Positions 25,361-36,741 of a stretch of 64,000 nt of DNA are shown here, piece after piece; positions within the stretch are counted from its first letter, which is position 1, and each line of letters starts with the position of its first letter. The notes beneath the pieces are model-generated. The model made no database searches. It saw nothing but the letters and a program-made list of their open reading frames with translations, and was not told where the DNA came from. The DNA is from Ehretia macrophylla (Eukaryota; Streptophyta; Magnoliopsida; Boraginales; Ehretiaceae), in assembly GCA_037974665.1 (NCBI GenBank), contig CM075783.1, forward strand, positions 14,788,762 to 14,852,761. Direction: 5' to 3'. The translations under genes were made by a program, and so were the position numbers.

Positions 25361-26011
25361 TACCTATTAACATTAGCTTACAAAAGAATACCTCAATGAG
25401 TATAGGTAGGGCTATCTTAGTTGATTCTTCGCCTATTGGTTTAAACACCTAATGATAGCTACTATCCATAACGATGAAAGCAAACAACTGGATAAAAGAG
25501 TTCTTCTTATTTTAGTTAGTACAAACCAAAATTATACCCCAAATTACAACGGGGGTCATTTACAACAACAAAATAAACAGTCTGCAATCAAACACAATAT
25601 CCCTAATAATATCTATGTTTGTGAAAAGCACATAAATGCACATAGTCATTTCAAAGGTTCATCAACTAGCACATTCTCTTCGGGCACTTGTTCGAATTTT
25701 GCTTCACTTGTAATGACAAAAGAGGGTGAGTCTTTATGAACTCAGCGAGAGGGGAAAAATTAACAAGGCTTTTGAAATTCTTTTCCGCTTAACTTGTGAA
25801 AACCCCTTTGGAAACATGTTATGTAATACAAATAAGAATGTAAACATAGTACAAGAATTAGATTGAACAATAGATACATTTACCAATCATTTCAAGGATA
25901 CGGTGAGCTTTCGCTCTCAAGATCATTTCCAATAACCACTGTTGTAGCCGGCATCAATCATCCTCTTATCACTCCCTATAGGTGTACTCTAGATTGTACA
26001 CCAAACCTACA
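25361..26011 (-). repeat. Family-A solo LTR, second piece
   Basis: Between the two nested solo LTRs, this reads as reverse family-A LTR. It carries the reverse of the CTGAG..CTCA stem-loop at 25728-25743 and, at its right edge, the 'gtgtaca' block also found at 47939-47960. No gene. Confidence 0.8.
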
Positions 26012-27166
26012 TGTGAAACCCCAGTTTTCGTCCTTACCTTGACTTGCGTGTCTTTGTCTCGATTTACGTGATTTGACTTGTTTATGTGTTATATGAGTTC
26101 GAATGTGTTAATTATATGATCTATACTCCTAATACATGCTAAATGTGCATTCATGAAATTTTCATCAAAAAATGGAATCAGAAATTTTATCGTCGACTTT
26201 TGTGAATAGTATTTTTGAAACACGTCCGCTATAATTTTGAAACTGGCCTTCCTAGTGTTTGAAAACCTAGTCCTCAGTCATTAATAGACTTGTGTTTGAT
26301 TAAAACGGATTTCAAATTGGCTTAGGATTTTAAAAGGATTTTTATACATTCTTTTGCGAAAATCGAGTTTTAAGCCGACTCGGGTGAAAATGTTTGAATG
26401 TAAAATTCTTTGTCACCTAGAATAAATTATCTAGGAATAATCTAAGTGTCAATTTAATGTTTTGAGCAAGAAATAGTAAAAAATGGAATTAAAAGACTAA
26501 AAATACAAAAAACTAACTAATTGTTTCAACTTTGACTTTTCTATTTATGTTGACTTAAGTTATATATGCATCAACACACACCAAAACAAAGTAAAAACAC
26601 CTTCCAAAAGCACACACGTGGCCGAAAATCTCCAAGGAGAAAAAGAAGCCATTTTTGTTCAAGTTTTCAAGAAATTTGCTCATAGATTTTTCAATACAAG
26701 GCCAAATAACTTCATCCAAGGCTTGATTTCACTTGTTGAGCATCTATTGCACACATTTCTTGCATAATAACACATCAAAGGTGAGAGAAAAATTATAGAT
26801 CTCAAATGTCGTCTTTTATGTTTTTGCGTATAATTGAATTTTGAACTGTTAGAATGTTGAATTGAAGTTATATTATTGCTCAGTGCATGCTAAGGATCGT
26901 TTATATGCATTTATATAAGATTTGAACCGTTGTAGCATAAATTTATATTTTCGGGTATTAAAAGTTGAGTATTTTTCTATTTGTTGAATAAATGTTGTTG
27001 TATGTTGTTAACTTAATTGTGGAATTGGTTGGTGATTTGTGGAGTTGGTTGTATGTTGATCTAAATGGTTGGTTTAGAGCCCTGGTGTCCTAATTACTGT
27101 CGTTATACTGCCGAAATTCTGTTGCGTCCTGACTGATTGTAGGAGGGGTCGAGCTAGGGTGTGACA
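26012..27166 (+). mobile_element. Family-C solo LTR, short version
   Basis: 1155 bp from TGTGAAACCCC to GGGTGTGACA. The left part matches the LTR starts at 29435, 36643 and 40013 and the right part the common LTR end. It is about half the length of other family-C LTRs. Flanks are CTACA (26007-26011) and CTATG (27167-27171), a diverged 5-bp duplication. Confidence 0.85.
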
Positions 27167-27171
27167 CTATG

Positions 27172-29434
27172 ACCCAACTCTCCGAGGGTAACAAAGTTCC
27201 AAGCGAGAGAGGGAATTGGACCATGGCAGTCACGGGAACATCGGCAAGCCTGATGCCGCCCGGCGTTCGTGAATCACTACCATGCCAAAAGAAAGGTTGC
27301 AACCTTATATACAATGCACATTTATGACCATTAACAATTCACATTAGGAGGTCAACAAAGTAGGTTGTCTCCGGATACATGTATAATCACATATTGACAC
27401 GTAAACATACGAGACATACTTTGACATGTAAAACCACTTTGTATACCACTTAGAAGCATATAAACATTTAACGGGCAGCCAAGTAATACCATACAAAACA
27501 TGTCATACAACTCATTTTAATTCACATACCAAGTGTTGAGGACATACGAACATACTATGATACTTACACATGGTCGGATGCATGGATAATTAACTTATCA
27601 ATATGTAATTATCGAGGATCGTGCTTGTGGCTATGTAAACATTTCTGGGCAGTGTATTAACTTCAAATAATTCCTATTATACGGATTACTAGGTATATGA
27701 TTCAAGGCCTAAAGGAACTAGATAGTGACTAGGGTTTTACACTCATGCTTGGGTATACTATTGACTAACTACAAGCTACTAAAAATACTCGAATCAACAT
27801 CATGCATACTTAATAATTTAAGGGCAGCCTACTACACATATCAATTCCATCAACTAAGGTCATGCAATATACAATTAAGCCTCGATTAAGCATTCCAACC
27901 CGATAAGGACTTCATATAAGCAACTACACACAATTTCAACTATCATTCAACCCTAAAATCATCAAGAGGCATGCAATATCATACTAAACATTTCATGGTC
28001 AGCCTTGTAACATTTCAAATAATTTCAAAACAATACATGCAAGCCATAAAATCAACCCCTACGAGCCTAAAATCATCATTAAGCCTTGTATACTTCAACA
28101 ACTCCAAGGTTAACCAACTTTTAACTATGTTATCACCTTAAAACATACATTTTCATGCCTTAAAAAATCTGGACAGCCTTGAAATATAAACGAATATAGC
28201 AATATACGTCATCAATTAACTCAAAAGGGCCTAAATCATACATGCAAAGTTTCCAACATAATCAAACATACATTCCAACTCTACCATCATAAAAAATTCA
28301 CCATAAAACCAAAATTTCAGTCCCTACACCACACGGCCATGAACCTTTCTTCAACAATCATAAGTCCAATCAACACAAATCATGCATAAACGGGTATAAC
28401 AAGCTTCAAAACCACCAAATCCAACCTCTAACAACACATGCAAGACCTAAAACATCAAATATATGATATGAACTTTTAAAAATCAGTAGAGAAAAAGTTT
28501 AAACCCTCACCTTAGCAATTTGATAGGTGAAATACAAGAATCGCTCTTGAAAATGCTTGAAATACAAGGTAGGCCTCTTTTCCAAGCTTAGCCGTGAATT
28601 TCTCCTTTCCTTCCTCAATTATTAGATTAGTTAATGTCTAATGAAGATATGCATGTGATTAAAATTAAAAGAAAAGGAAAGGAACTCACAAAACTCACCT
28701 AGGGCCGAAAATGAGTCATTGAGGGCTTGTTTTGCTATTTTCTTGTATTGGCCGTGCTTGGGAGCCAACTTTTCTTAGTTGATCAGTTTGAGTAGGAACT
28801 ATGGTGTGTGAGAGTGTGTAAAGTCATGAGAAGAGAGAAAACTTAGAGGGGTTTGGTGTTTTGGCTGAGAGAAAGAGAGAAAAATGGGGTTTTGGAGTGT
28901 TTTTGAGCTTTATGTCCCTAGGTAGTACATTTGGCCATGTATGGCTTGGTGGTTTTAGTCAAAGGCATTCAAATTATGCTAATTATTCTACCTAGGGAGT
29001 GCAAGGTATAAGAGATAAGTGTGGGCATGCTTGGGAGTTAGAAAAAGAGTGCATAGGTACAAGAAAAAGCATGACATGGCGTAAGGCTTTATCTAGGCAT
29101 GTATAGATGCTCTTGGCCGTGTATAGGAGGTAGTCTTGGTCAGATTTGTGTTGTTTTTAATTAGTTTATTGCTTAGGAGGTCTTAGGTAGAAGAATATGT
29201 GTTTAAGTATTAGCAAAATTGCATAGCATAGATTATTGTAATGACTATTATAATGCATGTATTGACTTGAAATATCTTGAATTATAAGTGCATGGCCGTG
29301 TATAGCATTTAGGAAATCTGAATTTTTAGATTCATGTTAGTATATTATAGATTATGGTAAGTGTAGAATTTGAGGTACATGGGTTTTGGAGGAGAATAAA
29401 GAATGTTTAGGGCTTGGTGAGCTTTTGTCCTTTA
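27172..29434 (-). repeat. Family-A solo LTR, third piece
   Basis: Reverse complement of family A. It includes the GC-rich block (about 27175-27290) and a 14-bp palindrome AAGGTTGCAACCTT near 27295, also present near 47790. The CCCTCACCTTA block near 28505 is the reverse of the AGGTGAGGGTT block at 46312. No gene is seen in these 2.3 kb. Confidence 0.85.
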
Positions 29435-29978
29435 TGTGAAACCCCACTTTCTTGCTTATCTCGTTTTACGTGTTTTACCTCGTTTTGCGTGCATATAACC
29501 TGTTTATGTGCTATAGGACCTAGAAAGTTATAATTTTGATTTCAATACTTCTAATACGTGCTAAATGTGCATTCATGAAATTTTCATCAAAAACGGAGTC
29601 AGAAATTTTATCGTCAATTTTCAGTGAATAGTGTTTTCGAAACACGTCCGCTATAATTTTGAAACTGGTCTTTTTAACCCTTCTAGACCTAGTCCACGGA
29701 CTTTAATAGATCTGTGTTTGATGAAAACGGTTTTAAAATCGGCTTAAGAATTTATTAGGGTTTTTACACCGACTTTTGCGAAAATCGAGTTTTAAGCCGA
29801 CTCGGGTGGAATTCTTTGAATGTAAAAACTTCTTGTCACCTAAAAATAACTCACTTGAGATATCTTGGGGGTTGCATAATTAATTTTAACTTGGTGATCA
29901 CTAAAATGCAATTAAAGACATTAAAAACACAAAATACCTATTAAAATAACTTTGACTTTAATTAAAAAAAAATTGACC

Positions 29979-29985
29979 TTATAAG
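29979..29985 (+). promoter_or_regulatory. Candidate TATA box in 5' LTR
   Basis: TTATAAG about 545 bp into the LTR, followed by an AC-rich stretch typical of plant leader sequence. The same box is at 37187-37193 in the 3' LTR, and similar boxes lie at matching places in the LTRs at 40013 and 49317. A second TATA-like word (GTATATAAG, 31112-31120) lies in the conserved stem-loop, so the true promoter is not settled. Confidence 0.4.
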
Positions 29986-31103
29986 CTATTGTCACCTACA
30001 CACACTCACACAACACAAAAACACCACCACACACACACACATTGCCGAGGGGTTGAGGGAGAAAAGAGAAGAAAGAAAACTCAAGCTTTTCAATCAATTT
30101 TTCAAAGAAAAACCTAGTTTTTGTCCGTGAAACTTCGCACCGACTTGGATTCTGCTTGTTGGGCACGCATTGCACGCATTCCTAGGCTTATATCGCATCT
30201 AAGGTGAGAGAAAAATTCTAGATCTCAAAATGTCATTTTTGTGTTTTTGCGTATAAATGAAGATTGAACCGTTAGAATTGAAATCTGATGTTAGATTATT
30301 GCTCCTTGCATGCTAGGGATCATTATATACTAATACTACGAGTTTCTGTCGGATATAGCATAATTTTTATTTTCCGGGTATTTAATTTTGATTAAAATGT
30401 TCAAAGTTGATTTAATTGAGTTGCGTTGCTCGAAATCGATTGCCGTCGATTTCTAAATACTTGATAATTACGTGTTAGCGCTGTTGTAATGCCTTAGATG
30501 GTTGGGTAGTGTTCGAGTGATGAATGGTGAGTTGTTGTTGAGTAATTTAGAGTTTAATTATGAATATTATGCATGTCCGGTTAGATGGCCTACTTTGTCA
30601 TCTAACTACGTTGTTTGATGTTTAATTTAATATCGATGTTATATTGATGTTATATTGATGTTATTGATTGATTATTATTGAATGCGGGAATCGGGCACTC
30701 TTGTTGCTGATCTCCCAATTGATTGATCGATTTATGCTTGCATGATGATTGATGAAAATGGAGCCTTGGTATGTGTGTGCCACCTCTCGGGCAGCGTCGG
30801 GCTGTCGGGTTGAAACCGGCATGACTGCCATAGGCTACCCCCAGCTCGCATGACGGAGATGTCATGGAGGGAAGGGGATAGTGAGGTACCTCGGGTGCGT
30901 GAGTAATGGGGAGTTATAAGAAGAACGGTTGAGATCGTGATGGCGTTTGGAGCTACACCAAATAGAGTATCCTTATTGAATGGTCATATAGTTATGTGAT
31001 GATAGCTTTATTTATGTTATTATTGTTGTTGTGTGTTTACTTGCTCAAAGGACTAAATCCAAGGAGCGTAGTGAATACTGTCGAGATCTATCGGATCCTC
31101 ACT

Positions 31104-31123
31104 GGGCTTATGTATATAAGCTC
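31104..31123 (+). other. Conserved LTR stem-loop
   Basis: GGGCTTATGTATATAAGCTC can fold on itself and is preceded by CCTCACT and followed by ACTCTC. Equivalent stem-loops with different stem sequences occur at the same relative place in the other Tekay-type LTR families (2076-2093, 11362-11383, 24900-24922, 51220-51242 and others). Confidence 0.7.
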
Positions 31124-31654
31124 ACTCTCTATTAATGCATGTTTCAGGTGTACTTTCACAAGATTACGGGTACGTGCCTCCTGAAGAGGAGAATGTGGAA
31201 AATGTGCCTTTTGTGGATGAGTCATATGTTCCCGAGTCTTATCTATGACTTTATGTTGTTAAATGTCTTGTATATTAGTTTAATAGACTTTATATGCTTT
31301 ACGGTTCTTAATGTAATAGATATTGAAAAGATGTTGAACCAAATGATGTTAACTTAGCGGTTTCCTTTTTGTCTATGGTTAAATTGTAGTTGTGTCTCAA
31401 CTTACTTTTGAATTGTATGATAAAGTTGAGGTATTGTATGTCATGTTGGAACGGAGGCGTATAACGAGGATGTTTTATTGTATAATATGGTTGTGTTGTA
31501 TGTTGTTGTTTATATTGAGGAATTACGGGATGTATGATGTTTAATGAGGTTGGTTTAGAACCTCGGAAATCTGTTTACTGTCGTTATGCCGCCGAAATTC
31601 CGTTGCGTCCTGACTTATCGTAGGTGGGGTCGAGTTGGGGCGTGACAGTTTAAG

Positions 31655-31666
31655 TGGTATCAGAGC
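31655..31666 (+). other. Primer-binding site, initiator-methionine tRNA type
   Basis: TGGTATCAGAGC, an exact match to the usual complement of the initiator-methionine tRNA 3' end, eight bases downstream of the 5' LTR. Confidence 0.95.
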
Positions 31667-31917
31667 GCATGTTAGTTGTCAGCCGGGGTATTCTCGGAAT
31701 GTGGGTAATGGTCTTAGCATGAAATATGTATGAAAGGAAAGAAAAATGAAATATGTATTGGTATGATTAATTGATTAAGTGATTATGTGATTTAAGTGCT
31801 TATGTGATTATGTGATCAATTTGATTATGTGTTTTATATGAGTTTGTTATTTATGTGTTAATAGTTGTTTATAACCTGTCTACGTGCTATAACTGTGCTA
31901 ACTCTTTGATTAGTAGA

Positions 31918-34900
31918 ATGGCCGGTCGACCGAGAACCAGAGGTAGGCCTGAGTTGACTGATGAGACTCCGAGTAACGTGGCACCGGGCCGTGACGGGGG
32001 TGATGACCGATTTGGAGTCGCTATGGAGCGGATTGCAGAGTTAGTGGCTAGTCAGGCACAGTTATTAGCAGGGCAGGCTGCCCAGAATCAGGCTATGCAG
32101 GCTCAGCTTCTGAATATTCAGGGTGGTAACCACGGGCGTGGTACCCTGAAGGACTTTTTAGGATATCACCCACCGAGATTTCAGGGGGAGCCGGATGATA
32201 GGAAGGCGGAGGTTTGGATTAGCAAGTTGGAGAAGATTTATGATCCACTTGGCTATACTGATGAGCAGAAAGTCTCTTTTGCCGTGTATTTGTTAGATGA
32301 CGAGGCAGAGGAGTGGTGGCGCACGGTAAGGACTAGTTGGGCGGCACAGGGTATTCCTTATATTTGGGGTACCTTTCTGATGGCTTTCCGGGCAAAGTAT
32401 GTCCCGAGGATTTGCAGGGAACGGAGAGAGGCCGAGTTTCTAGCCTTGGTCCAGGGAGATGCTACAGTGGCTCAATATGAGGCCACATTTACTCGATTGT
32501 CCCGGTATGCACCGGAGTATGTGGTAGATGAGGAGCGGAGGACTCGCAGGTTTATGTTGGGGTTGCGGCCCGAGATTCAGGATGTGATGGCTCTGAATCG
32601 TTATGATATCTTCACTGAGGCTTTTGATGCAGCTTCTAGATTGGAGAAGAGGAAAGGGGATCAGATTGTCTCCAGTCAGCCTAGTAAGAGGCCGTATCAG
32701 CCGCCGGGCCAGCAGGTTTTATTTAGGCCTCCAGTACAACAGGTTGTCTACAGGCCACCTGCCCAGCAGGGTTCTTTTAGGCCACAGGGTCAGCAGAGTT
32801 ATTATCGGCCTCAGTTTCAGCAGAGGCCATATCAGGTTCAGACTCAGTTTAGGCCAGCCCAGTCTCAGGGTCAGTACAGGCCTAGTGTGGTGAGACCTCA
32901 GCAGCAGGCTGTATCAGCTGCTTCTTCAGCTTCTGGTTATTCTAGGGGCAGTGCTAGTGCCACATCATCGCAGTGTAATTACTGCAAGCGCTCAGGGCAT
33001 GTAGAGTCCGACTGCAGGGTAAAGGCAGGGACATGTTTGGGTTGTGGTAGCATCGATCATAGGGTGAGGGATTGCCCTAAGTATGCGAGGACTGAGGGTC
33101 GGGCAGCGACTCAGGGTTATCAGGGTAGGCCTACGGGCAGTGTACCACAGCAGCAGCGGGTTCAGGCTCGGGCTTATGCAGTTGACTTAGAGGAGATGCC
33201 TGAGGAGACTGCAGTTGTGGAAGGTAACTTTCTTATACTTGATCAACTTGTTAAAGTGTTGATTGATTCTGGTGCTACGCATTCTTTCATTACTCCTGCT
33301 TGTGTGCAACGTGTTAAATTGCAACCTGAAAGATTGCCTTATGTGGTTGAAATTAGTACCTCTTTGACTGATAAGTATGTTACTGGCTTAGTATGTAAGG
33401 ATTGTTTAATACATGTTAAGGGGCATAATTTTCCTTCGGACCTTATTTTATTTCCTATCCGGGGGTATGATGTTATCTTGGGTATGGATTGGCTTTCTAA
33501 GTATGATGCCCAGTTGAACTGTAGAACCAAGGTAGTACAGTTTCGTTTGCCAGATCAGCCAGTAGTTGAGGTAGCGGGTAACCGGGGTGCTAAGACGAGT
33601 TTTGTTATCTCAGCAACTAAAGCCGTTAAGTTGGTGAGTAAGGGGTGTTCGGGTTACCTAGCTTATTTGATCAACAAGCCATCTGTTAAGCTACAGCTTG
33701 AGGAAGTCCCTATTATCCGGGAATATCCTAATGTATTTCCCGAGGAGTTGCCAGGATTGCCGCCAGATAGGGATATCGAGTTTGTGATTAATCTTGTTCC
33801 CGGTACTCAACCTATTTCTAAATCGGCATACCGGATGGCACCAGCTGAGTTGAAGGAGTTGAAGACTCAGTTACAGGAGTTGTTGGAGAAAGGATTTATT
33901 CAGCAGAGTTCTTCACCTTGGGGAGCTCCTGTTTTGTTTGTGAAGAAGAAGGATGGTACCTTGAGATTGTGTATAGATTACCGTGGTTTGAATCAGGTGA
34001 CCATCAAGAATAAATATCCTTTGCCACTGATTGATGAGTTGTTTGATCAACTTCAGGGAGCCAAAGTCTACTCTAAGTTTGATTTGAGGCAGGGGTATTA
34101 TCAGCTTTGGATTCGCTCAGACGATGTTCCGAAGTCTGCCTTCAGGACTCGGTACGGGCATTATGAGTTTGTTGTTATGCCCTTTGGTTTGACTAATGCA
34201 CCGGCAGCATTCATGGATCTTATGCATCGAGTCTTTCAGCCGTACTTGGACCAGTTCGTGGTGATTTTTATTGATGATATCTTGGTCTATTCTAAATCTG
34301 AATTGGAGCACGAGCAACATCTACGGCTTGTATTAGAGAAGTTGCAGGAGCATCAGTTGTTTGCCAAGTTCAGCAAATGTGAATTTTGGCTGCGACGGAT
34401 TTCTTTTCTTGGCCATGTTATTACACAGAGTGGTATTTCTGTAGATCCCACTAAGATTGAATCGGTGATGTCTTGGAAGCGGCCAGAGAGTGTTACTGAT
34501 GTCCGTAGTTTTCTTGGCTTGGCGGGTTATTACCGTAGGTTTGTCAAGGACTTCTCAAAGATTGCGGGGCCACTATCTAAGTTGACTCAGAAACGGACTA
34601 TCTTTAATTGGGACGAGAAGTGTGAGAGTGGATTTCAGGAGTTGAAAAAGAGGTTAACTACCGCTCCAGTACTTGCTCTACCAGAGGGGACCGATAATAT
34701 GGTCATTTACAGTGATGCATCCAAGGAGGGCTTGGGATGTGTTCTTATGCAGGATGGCCGAGTTATTGCCTATGCTTCCAGGAAGTTGAAGCCTTATGAG
34801 GTGAATTATCCGACTCATGATCTTGAGTTGGCAGCAGTTGTCTTTGCACTCAAGAAGTGGCGTCATTATCTGTGGGGCAGTAAGTTCGAGATTTTCACTG

Positions 34901-36741
34901 ATCATAAGAGTCTTAAGTATTTATTCTCACAGAAGGAGTTGAATATGCGCCAGCGGAGGTGGATGGAGCTTCTTGGAGACTATAATTGTTCTATCAATTA
35001 TCTGCCTGGTAAGGCAAATGTTGTGGCAGATGCTCTCAGCCGGAAGGCTAGTATTTCTTGTTTGGCTGTCAAGAAGTGGGAGGTTCTTGAGGAGTTTAGT
35101 TATTGGAGACCAGAGTTCACTCAGGTTGGGGTGATGTGTTCACATCTCCGTATTCAGCCTTTATTGTTGTCTCAGATCAGGGAAGCTCAGCAGCTTGATG
35201 TTAACCTTCAGAAGATCAAGGATCAGATTTCGGATGATCAGTCTGACTTTAAAGTGCATGAGGATGGTATTCTTCGGTTTCGGAACAGGGTTTGTGTTCC
35301 CGATGAACCGGGCTTGAGACGAGGTATTCTGGAGGAAGCTCATAATTCTAAATATACTATTCATCCTGGTGGGACCAAGATGTATCGGGATTTGAAACAG
35401 CATTATTGGTGGAACAACATGAAGAGGGAGGTTGCTCAGTTTGTGTCTAGATGTTTGACTTGTCAGAGAGTGAAAGCCGAACATCAACGACCAGCAGGTT
35501 TGCTTCAACCGTTGGCTATACCAGAGTGGAAATGGGAGCATATTACGATGGACTTCGTCACTGGTTTGCCTAGATCACCGAGGGGTAATGATGCAGTTTG
35601 GGTTGTCGTGGATCGTTTGACGAAGACAGCTCATTTTATCTCGATGAGGTTAGGAGATGAGGTTACAAAGCTGACGGATCTTTATCTGGATCAGATTGTT
35701 AGACTTCACGGTATTCCATCTAGTATTGTCTCTGATCGAGATCCTCGATTTACTTCTCGTTTGTGGGAGAAACTTCAGGAGACTTTGGGTACTCAGTTGA
35801 ACTTCAGTACAGCGTATCATCCACAGACCGACGGTCAGTCTGAGCGGACTATTCAGATTCTGGAAGATATGCTTAGGGCTTGTGTTCTGGACTTCGGGAA
35901 GAACTGGGAGAAACATCTACCACTTGCCGAGTTTGCCTATAACAATAGTTATCAAGCTACTATTGGAATGGCACCTTTTGCAGCTCTTTACGGTCGTAAG
36001 TGCCGTTCACCTTTGTATTGGGACGAGGTAGGAGAGATGAAGACTATTGATCCGACTATCATGCCAGAACTTCTTGAGAAGATTGAGAATGTTCAGTTGA
36101 TCAGGCAGAGAATGCTTACGGCGCAGAGTAGATTCAAGAGTTATGTTGATAAGCGTCGTCGAGACTTGGAGTTTGCAGTTGGAGATCGGGTTTTCTTGAG
36201 ATTGTCTCCTCGAAAGGGGTTTGTTCGTTATGGTAAAGGTGGTAAGCTGAGTCCGAGATTTGTTGGGCCGTTTGAGATTACTGGCAGGGTTGGTAAGTTG
36301 GCATATCGGTTGGCTCTACCGGAAAACTTCTCTAATGTCCACGATGTGTTTCACGTGTCTAATTTGCGGAAATACAATCCGGATCCTTCTCATATTCTTG
36401 AGCCAGAGCCGTTACAGCTTCGTGAGAATTTGACTTATGACGAGCGTCCGATTCGTATTCTAGATCAGATGGACCGAGAGTTGAGGTCGAAGAGGATTCC
36501 GATGGTTAAGGTGTTGTGGAAGCATCACGGCATTGAGGAAGCTACGTGGGAGAGACGAGATCAGATGCAGCAGCAATACCCAGATCTTTTCCGTACATCA
36601 AGTAAGAATTTCGAGGACGAAATTTCTATAAGGGGGGGAGAATGTGAAACCCCACTTTCTTGCTTATCTCGTTTTACGTGTTTTACCTCGTTTTGCGTGC
36701 ATATAACCTGTTTATGTGCTATAGGACCTAGAAAGTTATAA
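31918..36741 (+). CDS. Gag-pol polyprotein of the young Tekay-type element
   Basis: A single frame of 1607 residues counted from [11 protein letters not shown], chosen because the related fossil at 12135 starts MAGRNTR; an in-frame ATG lies 63 bases upstream. Gag covers about 1-440, with a Q/R/P-rich stretch and two CX2CX4HX4C zinc knuckles (about 352-365 and 377-390). Retropepsin has the IDSGATHSF active site near 449-457. Reverse transcriptase spans about 640-800, with FIDDILVYS near 785. RNase H starts with IYSDASKEG near 930 and has FTDHKS near 992. Integrase has a zinc-binding part near 1130-1180, then core residues in TMDFVTGLP (about 1211), SDRDPRF (about 1273) and GQSERTIQ (about 1307). 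A GPF segment lies near 1450 and a chromodomain-like end at about 1510-1560. This is the Ty3/Gypsy order. The last 32 codons before the stop lie inside the 3' LTR. Confidence 0.95.
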   Translation: MAGRPRTRGRPELTDETPSNVAPGRDGGDDRFGVAMERIAELVASQAQLLAGQAAQNQAMQAQLLNIQGGNHGRGTLKDFLGYHPPRFQGEPDDRKAEVWISKLEKIYDPLGYTDEQKVSFAVYLLDDEAEEWWRTVRTSWAAQGIPYIWGTFLMAFRAKYVPRICRERREAEFLALVQGDATVAQYEATFTRLSRYAPEYVVDEERRTRRFMLGLRPEIQDVMALNRYDIFTEAFDAASRLEKRKGDQIVSSQPSKRPYQPPGQQVLFRPPVQQVVYRPPAQQGSFRPQGQQSYYRPQFQQRPYQVQTQFRPAQSQGQYRPSVVRPQQQAVSAASSASGYSRGSASATSSQCNYCKRSGHVESDCRVKAGTCLGCGSIDHRVRDCPKYARTEGRAATQGYQGRPTGSVPQQQRVQARAYAVDLEEMPEETAVVEGNFLILDQLVKVLIDSGATHSFITPACVQRVKLQPERLPYVVEISTSLTDKYVTGLVCKDCLIHVKGHNFPSDLILFPIRGYDVILGMDWLSKYDAQLNCRTKVVQFRLPDQPVVEVAGNRGAKTSFVISATKAVKLVSKGCSGYLAYLINKPSVKLQLEEVPIIREYPNVFPEELPGLPPDRDIEFVINLVPGTQPISKSAYRMAPAELKELKTQLQELLEKGFIQQSSSPWGAPVLFVKKKDGTLRLCIDYRGLNQVTIKNKYPLPLIDELFDQLQGAKVYSKFDLRQGYYQLWIRSDDVPKSAFRTRYGHYEFVVMPFGLTNAPAAFMDLMHRVFQPYLDQFVVIFIDDILVYSKSELEHEQHLRLVLEKLQEHQLFAKFSKCEFWLRRISFLGHVITQSGISVDPTKIESVMSWKRPESVTDVRSFLGLAGYYRRFVKDFSKIAGPLSKLTQKRTIFNWDEKCESGFQELKKRLTTAPVLALPEGTDNMVIYSDASKEGLGCVLMQDGRVIAYASRKLKPYEVNYPTHDLELAAVVFALKKWRHYLWGSKFEIFTDHKSLKYLFSQKELNMRQRRWMELLGDYNCSINYLPGKANVVADALSRKASISCLAVKKWEVLEEFSYWRPEFTQVGVMCSHLRIQPLLLSQIREAQQLDVNLQKIKDQISDDQSDFKVHEDGILRFRNRVCVPDEPGLRRGILEEAHNSKYTIHPGGTKMYRDLKQHYWWNNMKREVAQFVSRCLTCQRVKAEHQRPAGLLQPLAIPEWKWEHITMDFVTGLPRSPRGNDAVWVVVDRLTKTAHFISMRLGDEVTKLTDLYLDQIVRLHGIPSSIVSDRDPRFTSRLWEKLQETLGTQLNFSTAYHPQTDGQSERTIQILEDMLRACVLDFGKNWEKHLPLAEFAYNNSYQATIGMAPFAALYGRKCRSPLYWDEVGEMKTIDPTIMPELLEKIENVQLIRQRMLTAQSRFKSYVDKRRRDLEFAVGDRVFLRLSPRKGFVRYGKGGKLSPRFVGPFEITGRVGKLAYRLALPENFSNVHDVFHVSNLRKYNPDPSHILEPEPLQLRENLTYDERPIRILDQMDRELRSKRIPMVKVLWKHHGIEEATWERRDQMQQQYPDLFRTSSKNFEDEISIRGGECETPLSCLSRFTCFTSFCVHITCLCAIGPRKL
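36630..36642 (+). other. Polypurine tract of the young element
   Basis: AAGGGGGGGAGAA immediately before the 3' LTR. It is also translated as the IRGGE part of the polyprotein tail. Confidence 0.9.

Larger units (their letters stand above)
29435..31647 (+). repeat. 5' LTR of the young Tekay-type element
   Basis: 2213 bp, TGTGAAACCCC to GGGGCGTGACA. In order: two or three 20-bp units ending CGTG at the left end, a TATA-like box (29979-29985), an AC-rich stretch, an AAGGTGAGAG block near 30200, the single 56-bp-type block (near 30685), the GC-rich block (30780-30860) and the stem-loop (31104-31123). Confidence 0.95.

Noticed and set aside
30195-31150. AAGGTGAG and TTTCAGGT blocks inside LTRs read like splice donor and acceptor sites in several families
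   Set aside because: The blocks recur, but I know of no established splicing inside these LTRs and sequence alone cannot show it, so I list them only as conserved blocks.
32603-32893. Open frames on other frames and the opposite strand of 31918-36741
   Set aside because: They are shadows of the long gag-pol frame, whose conserved domains fix the true frame.
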